NCBI RefSeq assembly: GCF_004341375.1
Contig: NZ_SLXO01000002.1
Location: 124,001 to 188,000 of the forward strand
From: Rhodothalassium salexigens DSM 2132
GTDB lineage: Bacteria > Pseudomonadota > Alphaproteobacteria > Sphingomonadales > Rhodothalassiaceae
Length of the DNA: 64,000 nt
Reading direction: 5' to 3'
The notes beneath the pieces are model-generated. The model saw only the letters and a program-made list of their open reading frames with translations, was not told the DNA's origin and did not search any database. This document shows positions 9,446 through 19,625 of the stretch, piece by piece; the first letter of the stretch is position 1, and every line of letters begins with the position of its first letter. Both the position numbers and the translations under genes were made by a program.

Positions 9446-9790
9446 TCAAGCCCCGCCGTCGGGCGGCGTGGCGCCGGTGGTCAGGTTGAGCCCGACCGCG
9501 CCGATCAGGATCAGCGCCAAAAACAGCATTTGCAAGCCGTTGAGCGACTGCTTGAACGCCACCCAGCCGATCAGGGTGATCGCCGCCACCCCGACGCCCG
9601 ACCAGACCGCATAGCTGATCCCCACCGGCAACCGGGTAAACACCCAGGCGAGCAGCCAGAAGGTCACGCCATAAAGGGCCAGCGACGCGGTCGCCGGGCC
9701 GGGGCGCGCGAACCCGTCGGACAGTTTGAGCAAGGTGGTCGCCGCCACCTCGAGCGCAATGCAGACGAACAACGCCAACCAGGCCATCAT
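9446..9790 (-). CDS. Small multidrug resistance (SMR) transporter, EmrE-like
   Basis: A 114-residue four-helix inner-membrane antiporter that would work as a dimer. Glu14 in ALEVAATTLLKLSDGF is in the position of the essential EmrE Glu14, and ISYAVWSGVG matches the EmrE segment with the binding-site Trp. This favours the Qac (drug) subtype over guanidinium exporters, though the substrate is unproven. The start at 9790 forms an ATGA overlap with the stop of the upstream YbjQ-like gene, so the two are coupled. A second ATG follows immediately (9787). Confidence 0.9.
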   Translation of the reverse strand: MMAWLALFVCIALEVAATTLLKLSDGFARPGPATASLALYGVTFWLLAWVFTRLPVGISYAVWSGVGVAAITLIGWVAFKQSLNGLQMLFLALILIGAVGLNLTTGATPPDGGA

Positions 9791-10320
9791 CGGCCCCCAC
9801 CGGGTCGAGCGTCGATGCGCCCGGCACCGCGCACGGCGGTGCCGTAGACGACCACCTCGACGGTCTTCAGACCGCCCGCGCCGAGGCTGACACCGGCAAA
9901 GCGCAGGCCATAGACCGCGTCGCAACCGGCGTCGCGGGCCGCACGTTCGAGCCGCCGCCGCGCCTCGCGTCGGGCCCGCCGCACCGTCAGCCCCAGCGCT
10001 GCGACTTCGCCGCCCACCAGACGCCGCAACACCACCAACAGCATGCGGCTCAGCGAATGGCTCAACACCACCGAGGCAAAGATCAGCTGGGCCGACCCGG
10101 TATCGGCGGGCGGCGGCAGCGTCGACAACAGCGGCCGGCCCGGCGACCGGTCATGGCGGTCGAGCGCCCGGTCATGGCGGCGCGCCAGCCACACACTGGC
10201 CAGCCACAGCCCGGCCGACACCGACACCGCCGCGAACGCGACCTGCCACCCGGTGTCGGGCAGGACAAAACCAACCCAATCGAGCCAGGCGACAGCGGAC
10301 CCCGACGCCGCCTCAGTCAT
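9787..10320 (-). CDS. Membrane-anchored YbjQ-like (UPF0145) protein
   Basis: A 177-residue protein with an N-terminal hydrophobic helix (about VAFAAVSVSAGLWLASVWLA) followed by a YbjQ/heavy-metal-binding-type domain. Parallels to its upstream neighbour are the SHSLSRMLLVVLRRLVGGEV segment, the run of Ala/Arg-rich helix before GCDAVYGLRFAGVSL, and VVVYGTAV near the end. The start at 10320 overlaps the stop of the upstream YbjQ gene by 8 bases, and its own stop overlaps the SMR start, giving a tight three-gene unit. It looks like a duplicated YbjQ domain that has gained a membrane anchor. No function is established for the family. Confidence 0.65.
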   Translation of the reverse strand: MTEAASGSAVAWLDWVGFVLPDTGWQVAFAAVSVSAGLWLASVWLARRHDRALDRHDRSPGRPLLSTLPPPADTGSAQLIFASVVLSHSLSRMLLVVLRRLVGGEVAALGLTVRRARREARRRLERAARDAGCDAVYGLRFAGVSLGAGGLKTVEVVVYGTAVRGAGRIDARPGGGR

Positions 10321-10873
10321 GGCGATGGTCGCTTGCGGACCGGGCACCCGGGTCGGCTGCGTCCGAGAGGGGATCGGCCGCGCCGGGACCGGGGACGGTT
10401 GCGCCCAGGGCGGCGTCCCTGTTGGGATCGGCCGCCGGCGCGGGCTGTCCGTGCGGGGCATGACGCTCGGGGGCGGGGCGCTCGCGGATTTGACGGTCGG
10501 GCGCCTGCTCCTCGGTCGCGACGCGCACAAGCCGTACCGCCGTGCCATAGGCCAGGATCTCGGCGGCGCCGTCGGTGACGGTCATGGTCGACAGGCGCAG
10601 ATTGACCACCGCGTCCGCGCCGAGCCCGTCGGCCTCGGCGACCAGGCGGGCGATGGCCTCCTCGCGCGCCTCGGTCATCAAGGCCGTATAGCTTTTGAGT
10701 TCACCGCCGACCAGATTCTTCAAGCCGGCCAGAATATCGCGGCCCAGATGCTTGGCGCGCACCGTGCTGCCTTGGACGACGCCCAACTGCTCGACCACCC
10801 GGTGGCCGGGCACGGTTTCGGTATTGGTTACGATCAGCCGACCGGCCGGCTGGTTGTCACGCAAAACCGCCAT
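10313..10873 (-). CDS. YbjQ family (UPF0145) protein
   Basis: A 186-residue protein whose first 108 residues fit the YbjQ/UPF0145 family: IVTNTETVPGHRVVEQLGVV, the VRAKHLGRDILAGLKNLVGGE segment, helix EAREEAIARLVAEADGLGA, and a final AEILAYGTAVRLV strand. The family forms ring-like pentamers of small alpha/beta domains; its role is unknown. Residues 109-186 are a Pro/Ala/Asp-rich disordered tail without similarity I recognise. It is the first gene of the coupled YbjQ - membrane YbjQ - SMR unit. Confidence 0.8.
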   Translation of the reverse strand: MAVLRDNQPAGRLIVTNTETVPGHRVVEQLGVVQGSTVRAKHLGRDILAGLKNLVGGELKSYTALMTEAREEAIARLVAEADGLGADAVVNLRLSTMTVTDGAAEILAYGTAVRLVRVATEEQAPDRQIRERPAPERHAPHGQPAPAADPNRDAALGATVPGPGAADPLSDAADPGARSASDHRHD

Positions 10874-11130
10874 GGCTCATCCCCACCCCGCACGCAAGGG
10901 CACCAAGATCAGGCAAGGCGATAACGCGGTCAAGCGGCCAGGAGGCCCAAGCAGCCAAAAAGCGGCAGACAAGCCGACCAGCCGCCCGGAAACCGGCGCC
11001 GGGCGCCGGGCGCCGGGCGCGCGTTTCTGCAACCGGCCGAAGCGCCAACCCCGGCGGCGCCGTGGCCGGCCATGGACCGGCAACCGGCACACCGCCCTGT
11101 CTGTGGGTGGTATCGCGGACCAAAGACCGC

Positions 11131-11685
11131 CTAGCGCGACTGGCTGGCGGCGTACTGCCATCGCCCGTCGGTCGGGGTGACGGCGCACACCCGATACTGG
11201 CTCAAGCGGCAGCGTTCGGCGCGCAACTCAGCCAGCCGGACATCGGTCGAAGACAGGGTCGGCGCCAACGCCTGCCGCAGCGCCGCCGCGCCGACCACGT
11301 CCCGCTCTTCGGCCAGGATCAACCAGGTGAGCGCCTCGGCGAGGTCGTCCAAGGGCGCGCCGGTGTGCGCCAGCATCCGACCGAGCGCCAACTGCGCCGG
11401 CCCGAACCCGCTCAACGCCGCGGCCGTGTACAAGGCCCGGGCCGTCTCCCCATCGGGCGCGACGCCCTCGCCGCGTTCATGCAGCCGGCCAAGACGATAC
11501 TGCGCCCTGGGATCGCCGCCAGCGGCCAGCGGCCGCCATGCCGCCGCCGCCGATCGATAATTGCCGGTCGCATAGGCACGCTTCCCGGTAGCAAACAGCC
11601 GATCATCGACGCTGGCCACCAGCCGACCCGCCACTCCCGACAGCAACAAAACGACACAAACAGACAGTATCAACCGCCGAACCAT
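11131..11685 (-). CDS. Exported Sel1-repeat protein
   Basis: A 184-residue protein with an N-terminal hydrophobic segment (MVRRLILSVCVVLLLSGVAG) that is a signal peptide or anchor. Two to three Sel1-like repeats follow, seen in GDPRAQYRLGRLHERGEGV and FGPAQLALGRMLAHTGAP plus ALTWLILAEERDV. Such repeats form helical scaffolds for protein contacts in the envelope. The ATG at 11685 is chosen because GGGAG lies 8 bases upstream and the hydrophobic segment starts there; the open frame continues further up without support. Its partner is unknown. The 257-base gap downstream (10874-11130) shows no feature. Confidence 0.72.
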   Translation of the reverse strand: MVRRLILSVCVVLLLSGVAGRLVASVDDRLFATGKRAYATGNYRSAAAAWRPLAAGGDPRAQYRLGRLHERGEGVAPDGETARALYTAAALSGFGPAQLALGRMLAHTGAPLDDLAEALTWLILAEERDVVGAAALRQALAPTLSSTDVRLAELRAERCRLSQYRVCAVTPTDGRWQYAASQSR

Positions 11686-11840
11686 ACCACATACTCCCGC
11701 CCCCGGGCGCACCGGGAACCTCGAATACACCAAACAACGCCTTGTGGATTGAGCCGAAGCCATGAGACCAGCCGGATATGTGGACATCGCAGCACCGCTG
11801 GGCCCGACCGCCTCATGCGCCGGACGCTAGTGCGAAATTG

Positions 11841-11868
11841 TTAACAAAACGTCGCATGGAACTGATAT
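11841..11868 (+). promoter_or_regulatory. Candidate promoter for uvrA
   Basis: TTAACA (11841-11846) and TGATAT (11863-11868) are 16 bases apart in a locally AT-rich patch about 120 bases before the uvrA start. No paired GTTC/GAAC LexA box was found around it, so SOS control is not shown by the sequence. Confidence 0.35.
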
Positions 11869-11986
11869 ACGCTCTGCCGCATTGCACGGTGCGGGATCTG
11901 CGCTATGGTCCGCGGCTGAGTCTCCTTTTGTTCCCAGCCGCCCCGGCCATCGGCCGGCGTGGCCCCATCCGCTTGGGATCGATCCG

Positions 11987-14875
<2,889 letters not shown>

Positions 14876-15100
14876 CCGCGCGACCGGAGGGGGGCGCCGG
14901 CCCGCCCGCGCCCTCTCTCCCGCACCCGGCCGCCGGCCCGATGGATGGCGTCGCTGACCCTCGCCAATTGCGGCCGGGGATGGACGCCCACGCCCTGCCA
15001 CCGGACGGGACAGCCACCGCGACACCCCACCAACCCTCCCCTCCCCGCCATTTGCGAGCCGCCGCAAGGCGGCGCGGCAATCCAGCCGCCGCCGGCTCCC

Positions 15101-15156
15101 CCCGACCGACCCCGACCGACCCGACCGCCCCGACCGCCCCGACCGCCCCGACCGGG
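15101..15156. repeat. Short tandem repeat, about 10-bp CCCGACCGCC unit
   Basis: The 324-base gap after uvrA ends in five to six imperfect copies of a CCCGACCGCC-like unit. It lies just before the SatD-like promoter. It has no coding capacity I would trust and looks like slippage-prone simple sequence. The rest of the gap (14876-15100) shows nothing recognisable. Confidence 0.7.
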
Positions 15157-15164
15157 CACAAGCA

Positions 15165-15199
15165 TTGTTTCGCGATAATCAATCGCTTATCATTGTCCG
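15165..15199 (+). promoter_or_regulatory. Promoter with embedded dyads, SatD-like operon, probably leaderless
   Basis: TTGTTT (15165-15170) and TATCAT (15188-15193) are exactly 17 bases apart. Transcription would then start at about 15200, which is the A of the ATG, and there is no ribosome site, so the mRNA is probably leaderless. Two dyads occupy the spacer and -10: GCGAT-N5-ATCGC (15172-15186) and GATAA-N8-TTATC (15174-15191). They are well placed for a repressor, possibly the helix-turn-helix end of the gene product itself. Confidence 0.55.
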
Positions 15200-15877
15200 A
15201 TGCCGCCGACGCCCGACATCCTGCTGATGCTCGACCTGCGCCGCTCGACAGCCTTGTCGCGGGATGCTGCGACCGCGCTGGTGCGCGCGGTGGAACCGGC
15301 CCTGGCGACCCTCAATGACAGCATGGCCGAGACCCTGCGGGTGCCGCTGGCGCTCAGCTATGGCGACGAAATCGCCGGCCTGTTCGCCGATCCCGCCGCC
15401 GCCTATGAGGCGCTGGCTCACCTGCGCGGGGTGCTGCGCGATCATGCCGGGTTTCGCTATGTGGTCGCCGCCGGGCGCGCCGGCGCCCGCAGCGCCGATA
15501 TCCGCCAGGTGGGCGGGCCGGTGTTCAAGGCCGCAAGCCAAGCCATGGCGCGGCTGAAAACCCGCGACGCCCCGTGCGTCTGGCAGGTCGGCGACGGGCT
15601 CGAAGCACGCACCCTGACCAGCCTCGCCGCCCTGGTGGAAGCCGCCCTCGCCGACCTCACCGACTATCAGTTCGCCGTCTATGAGCGCCTGGCCCGGGGC
15701 GACAACCAGAAGGACGTGGCCGAGGCGTTGGGCAAATTCCCCCAATCGGTGTCGGACGCGGTGCATCGGGGCAAATTGACCCTGCTGATCGACGCCGAGG
15801 CCACCCTGCGCGCCCGCCTCGCCGCCCTCAAACAATCGGAAAACATTGATTATGCTGAATCAATGGAATTGGATTGA
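15200..15877 (+). CDS. SatD-like protein with C-terminal helix-turn-helix
   Basis: A 225-residue soluble protein. The N-terminal part (ILLMLDLRRSTALSRD, then ALSYGDEIAGLF) resembles the SatD family and nucleotide-cyclase-like folds, in which an early Asp sits before a Ser/Thr turn. Around 164-200 a winged-helix-like segment (YERLARGDNQKDVAEALG, then QSVSDAVHRG) looks able to bind DNA. It ends inside the next gene (26-base overlap), which encodes a membrane protein; pairing of SatD-type proteins with a small membrane protein is a recurrent arrangement. The biochemical role is unknown; autoregulation through the upstream dyad is an inference. Confidence 0.65.
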   Translation: MPPTPDILLMLDLRRSTALSRDAATALVRAVEPALATLNDSMAETLRVPLALSYGDEIAGLFADPAAAYEALAHLRGVLRDHAGFRYVVAAGRAGARSADIRQVGGPVFKAASQAMARLKTRDAPCVWQVGDGLEARTLTSLAALVEAALADLTDYQFAVYERLARGDNQKDVAEALGKFPQSVSDAVHRGKLTLLIDAEATLRARLAALKQSENIDYAESMELD

Positions 15878-16268
15878 CAGCGTCGGCATTCTGGCGGCGG
15901 CCTTCGCGGTCGCCTTCATCCTGTCCACATTGGTGATCCGCCTGGGCATTCCGCACCTGAAATCGGACAACACCGTGCCCAGGCCGGGCGAACCCACGGC
16001 GCCGCTGCCCGACAGCAGCGACCGCGGGCGGGTGTTCGACTGGCGCGCGACCGGCTTCTGGATCGGCTTTTGCGAGACGGTTCTGCTGTTCGTGCTGGTG
16101 TTCGCCGACCAGTTCAGCGCCCTGGCCATCCTGATCGGCGCCAAGGAGTTCGTGCGCAAGGAGCGCATCGCCGCCAACCCGTCCTATTATCTGCTTGGCA
16201 CACTGGTGAACCTGACCGTCGCGGTGCTGTGCGCGCTCGCCGCCCGGGCGCTGATCGCCGGCGGCTGA
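15852..16268 (+). CDS. Small integral membrane protein paired with the SatD-like gene
   Basis: A 138-residue protein with three likely membrane helices: about residues 8-28 (IGILAAAFAVAFILSTLVI region), 69-93 (FWIGFCETVLLFVLVFADQF) and 112-134 near the end. The segment FWIGFCETVLLFVLV followed by ILIGAKEFVRKERI resembles a family of membrane proteins encoded with SatD-type proteins. The ATG at 15852 is used; a TTG two codons earlier is possible. The overlap with the SatD-like gene implies coupled translation, so the two proteins probably work together. Confidence 0.65.
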   Translation: MLNQWNWIDSVGILAAAFAVAFILSTLVIRLGIPHLKSDNTVPRPGEPTAPLPDSSDRGRVFDWRATGFWIGFCETVLLFVLVFADQFSALAILIGAKEFVRKERIAANPSYYLLGTLVNLTVAVLCALAARALIAGG

Positions 16269-16570
16269 GGCCGGCGACACACCACCGACCGCCCACCCCG
16301 CCGCCGATGCGACCAAGCGACACGGCCAAAGGGGGACGCGGCGCGGCATGACCGGCAGCGGCGTCGCCGACACCCGACGCCGGTCTGGCCCGGAAAATTC
16401 TGATCGAAAACGAGTCTTTCTCTCCCGCCCGCGCCGGCCGGCGCGGGGAGGGAAACGACCCGACACAAATCTTAACCATAAAGCCTAGAAAGCTGATTTT
16501 TTGATATCGTTTTATTAACGCGTCTCGGAACAACACTTTTCATACCTTACACTGACCTCGGGAAAACACT
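16269..16570. other. Intergenic region with a GC palindrome and an AT-rich promoter zone
   Basis: The first half holds an 18-bp perfect palindrome CCGCGCCGGCCGGCGCGG (16429-16446). The second half (about 16470-16560) is AT-rich with a T-run (GATTTTTTGATATCG) and must contain the promoter of the decarboxylase gene; I could not fix a -35/-10 pair. No gene is visible. Confidence 0.5.
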
Positions 16571-17980
16571 ATGGCTAGCAATCCTGACCTATTTCCAGAT
16601 ATGGAGCGAATGGCGGCGGTCGAGGATCTCGTGACCGCGCGCCTGGCCGATGCGCGATCCCAATACCGACAGCGCCCGGCGCTGCCCGAGCCACCGACCC
16701 AGAGCTGGTTCGACAATCTGGCCGATTTCGACTTCGAACACCCGCAAGACTTGCAACCCTTGCTCGACTGGTCGATCGATGCGCTTGAAACCGGCATGGT
16801 TCATACCACCCACCCGCATCATATCGGCCTCTTTAACCCCGCGCCGACCTTTCCCGCCGAGTGCGCCGACCGACTGGTCAACGCCTACAACCCGCAGGTT
16901 TGTTTCTGGTCGGCGGCGCCGAAGCTGGTGGCGATCGAGGAGCATGTGCTGCGCCAGGTGGCTCAACGCGCCGGCCTGCCGCGCCAGACCGCCGGCCATT
17001 TCACCAGCGGCGGGTCGGAAGCCAACGCCACCGCCCTGTGGTGCGCGCTGACCGCGGTCGAACCACGCTTCGGCCAGGACGGCGTCGCCGCCTTCGCCGG
17101 ACCGCCGGTGATCTATACCTCGTGCGAGAGCCACCTGGCCTGGGTGAAACTGGCCCACACCACCGGCTTGGGCCGCAACGCCGTGCGCCTGGTCGCCACC
17201 GACGGCCATGGCCGCATGGACACGCTGGCGCTCGAACGGGAAATCCAGACCGACCTCAGCCTGGGCCATGTGCCGGTGCTGATCGCCGCCACCGCCGGCA
17301 CCACCAATGCCGGCATGATCGACCCGTTGTCCGCCTGCGCCGACCTGGCCGAGGCTTACGGCATGTGGTGCCATGTGGACGCCGCCTGGGCCGGCGCGCT
17401 GATCGCCTCGCCGACCCGGCGCGCCGCACTGGCCGGCATGGAACGCGCCCACTCGGTGACCATCGACGGCCACAAATGGTTCGCCATGACCATGGGCGCG
17501 GGCATGATCCTGGTCACCCGACCCGAGATCCTGGAACAGACCTTCGACATCGACACCATGTACATGCCCGACGACGAGGGCAGCACCAATTATTACCGCA
17601 CCTCCACCCAATGGTCGCGCCGGTTCGTCGGCCTGCGGATGTTCCTGTCGCTGGCCAATGCCGGCTGGTCGGGCTATGCCGCCCATGTGGACCATGCGAT
17701 CGCGCTGATCGACCGGCTGGTGGACACGCTGACCAAAGCCGGCTGGCACTTGGCCAACGAGTCGCCCGCCGCGGTCGCCTGCCTGGTGCCCCCCGAAGGC
17801 CCCGAATCGGTCGATCGCTATCTGACCGCGGCTCTGGAACAGGGCGGTTTCTGGATCTCCAAGGCCAAGCTCGACGGCGTGCCCATGCTGCGCTTCTGCG
17901 TTACCAATGGCCGCACCCAAGCCACCGACATCGACACCCTGGCGCAGTTCCTGAAAAGCCAGATGTACGAAACCGCCTGA
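16571..17980 (+). CDS. PLP-dependent group II decarboxylase family protein
   Basis: A 469-residue fold-type I PLP enzyme of the aromatic-amino-acid/glutamate/aspartate decarboxylase superfamily. Lys302 in TIDGHKWFAMTMGAG is the cofactor lysine, HVDAAWAGALIAS (268-280) carries the PLP-nitrogen Asp, TSGGSEANATALW binds phosphate, and CESH (186-188) has the ring-stacking His. Substrate cannot be read from these motifs; candidates include aromatic amino acids, diaminobutyrate, cysteine sulfinate or aspartate. It stands alone, with GC-rich spacer after it. Ribosome site is weak (GGGAAAA upstream). Confidence 0.87.
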   Translation: MASNPDLFPDMERMAAVEDLVTARLADARSQYRQRPALPEPPTQSWFDNLADFDFEHPQDLQPLLDWSIDALETGMVHTTHPHHIGLFNPAPTFPAECADRLVNAYNPQVCFWSAAPKLVAIEEHVLRQVAQRAGLPRQTAGHFTSGGSEANATALWCALTAVEPRFGQDGVAAFAGPPVIYTSCESHLAWVKLAHTTGLGRNAVRLVATDGHGRMDTLALEREIQTDLSLGHVPVLIAATAGTTNAGMIDPLSACADLAEAYGMWCHVDAAWAGALIASPTRRAALAGMERAHSVTIDGHKWFAMTMGAGMILVTRPEILEQTFDIDTMYMPDDEGSTNYYRTSTQWSRRFVGLRMFLSLANAGWSGYAAHVDHAIALIDRLVDTLTKAGWHLANESPAAVACLVPPEGPESVDRYLTAALEQGGFWISKAKLDGVPMLRFCVTNGRTQATDIDTLAQFLKSQMYETA

Positions 17981-18468
17981 CCGCTCGCCCCCCCCCCGGC
18001 GCCGCCCTGATCGATCGCAAGGGATCGACCAGGGGTGGCACCGGGGTTTGCACGGCGACCCGACCGGCGAAGGTGGACGCCAGGCAAGCCGGCCGCCGTT
18101 TCGCGTTGATCGCCCATCCCGCCATGGCGAGCGCCCCGACGCCGCCCATCGCCGCCGCACACCGCTGCCGGCCATGGGCGCCAAGACCCCACACTCGGCA
18201 GCGATCCGGCCGCCGGCGGCGATTGCCTATCGCGCCGCCACAGGGCGGCTCGCCATGCCGCAATCGGTGGTGGGGCGTGCAAGGCCAAGCCCGGACCGGC
18301 CAAGCGGCGCCGTGGCGGCCTGCCGGTGCAGCGCGAGCGGACCCGCCGCGTCGACCATCGCGCGCCCGCCCGTGCCCCAGACAGTGCCACCGCCAAGGCC
18401 AATAGCCGCGTCGGCATCCCCTCCCCGATCCTGGCACCATCGATCGGGCACCCTGGCCGCCCTGCGTG
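17981..18468. other. Long GC-rich intergenic stretch with no recognisable gene
   Basis: Nearly 500 bases separate the decarboxylase from the heme operon control region. A run of ten C lies at 17988-17997. Open frames on both strands exist but encode Arg/Pro/Ala-rich, low-complexity proteins typical of random GC-rich DNA. I see no RNA gene, repeat family or mobile-element end here. Confidence 0.5.
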
Positions 18469-18530
18469 ATATCGCGACTTATTCGCGATTGTGATTGATA
18501 TTGCGCATGATTTGCGATAGCAGCGAAGGA
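18469..18530 (+). promoter_or_regulatory. AT-rich control region of the heme operon with a 19-bp dyad
   Basis: The GC content drops sharply before hmuT. ATCGCG-N7-CGCGAT (18471-18489) is a perfect 6-bp dyad, followed by GATTGTGATTGATATTGC (18487-18504), which only loosely resembles a Fur site (about half the positions of the 19-bp consensus). TTGTGA (18489-18494) could be a -35 box. Iron or oxygen control is expected for such an operon, but the regulator is not proven by the sequence. Confidence 0.4.
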
Positions 18531-18572
18531 GGCGTCCACGGGCGCCCTCCACCGACAGCGAAGAGGCTCGCC

Positions 18573-19625
18573 ATGCGTTTTCTCCGGTTCGTGACCCTGC
18601 GCCGACCCTCGCCCGGTCCCAAGCCACCTTGCGCCCACTGCCGCGACCCGAAAACCGACCAGGCGGGCAGCCCGCCACCGGACAGGAAAAAGCGCCCGGG
18701 GCGCCCCAAGGGTCATGGCTTCGTCGCGCAAACGCTGGGCCAGCCCGTGGCCAGGATGCTGGCCGTGGCGCTTGCCGTCACGGTCGCCCCGGCCAATCCC
18801 GCTGGCGGCCCCGCTGCCTGGGCCGCCGACGCCGGTCCCGAACGCATCGTCGCGGTGGGCGGTGCCTTGACCGAGATCGTCTATGCCCTGGGCGCGCAGG
18901 ACCGGTTGGTGGCGGTGGACAGCACCAGCCTCTATCCCGCCGCGGCGCGCGACCTGCCCGATGTGGGCTATATGCGCAATCTGGCCGCCGAGCCGATCCT
19001 GGCGCTCGACCCCGATCTGGTGCTGTTGATCGAAGACGCCGGCCCGCCGCCGGTGATCCGGCAGTTGCACGCCGCCGGTCTGACCATCGTCACCGTGCCC
19101 GACGACACCAGCGCCGACGGGGTGCGCACCAAGATCGCCCGGGTCGCCGAGGCGCTGGGGCGCCAGGCCGCCGGCGCGACCCTGCTCGACCAGTTCGACA
19201 ACGCCTATGCAGAGGTGGCGACGCGGATCGCGGCGATCGACCACAGCCCGCGCGTGCTGTTCGTCATCTCGTTGGCCGGCGGGCCGCCCATGGCGGCCGG
19301 CGCCGGGACGTCCGCCGCGACCATGATCGACCTGGCCGGCGGGCGCAACGCGCTCGACGGTATGGACGGATTCAAGCCGCTGTCGCCCGAGGCGGCGGCG
19401 GCCGCCGCCCCCGATATCATCCTGGTGCCGCAACGCACGCTCGACGCCGCCGGCAGCAAGGCGGCGATCCTGGCGCGGCCCGAATTCGCCGACAGCCCGG
19501 CGGCCCGGGCCGGCCGGCTGGAGGCCATGGACATGTTGCTGCTGTTGGGCTTCGGCCCGCGGCTGCCGGAAGCGGTCGACACCCTGGCGACCAAACTGCA
19601 CCCGGACCGGACGGTCCAGCGATGA
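18573..19625 (+). CDS. hmuT: Periplasmic hemin-binding protein of ABC transporter
   Basis: A 350-residue TroA-fold substrate-binding protein that delivers heme to HmuUV. The binding domain starts with RIVAVGGALTEIVYALGAQD and contains DVGYMRNLAAEPILALDPDLVL and TSAATMIDLAGGRNAL, all characteristic of HmuT/HutB. The ATG at 18573 has AGAGG 6-7 bases upstream. This start gives a long, very basic 60-residue leader before the hydrophobic MLAVALAVTVAPA export segment; the ATG at 18756, at that segment, is an alternative. The stop overlaps the hmuU start (ATGA). The outer-membrane receptor and TonB-ExbBD are not in the window. Confidence 0.88.
   Translation: MRFLRFVTLRRPSPGPKPPCAHCRDPKTDQAGSPPPDRKKRPGRPKGHGFVAQTLGQPVARMLAVALAVTVAPANPAGGPAAWAADAGPERIVAVGGALTEIVYALGAQDRLVAVDSTSLYPAAARDLPDVGYMRNLAAEPILALDPDLVLLIEDAGPPPVIRQLHAAGLTIVTVPDDTSADGVRTKIARVAEALGRQAAGATLLDQFDNAYAEVATRIAAIDHSPRVLFVISLAGGPPMAAGAGTSAATMIDLAGGRNALDGMDGFKPLSPEAAAAAAPDIILVPQRTLDAAGSKAAILARPEFADSPAARAGRLEAMDMLLLLGFGPRLPEAVDTLATKLHPDRTVQR

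Noticed and set aside
11686-11986. LexA/SOS box upstream of uvrA
   Set aside because: Single GAAC and GTTC words are present but no pair with 7-base spacing.
15101-15156. CRISPR-like array
   Set aside because: Units are about 10 bases with no spacers; this is simple sequence.
18048-18494. 148-codon frame before the heme operon
   Set aside because: Pro/Arg/Ser/Ala-rich random-like protein with no recognisable domain.
18487-18504. Fur box before hmuT
   Set aside because: Only about 10 of 19 consensus positions match; kept as a control region without naming a regulator.
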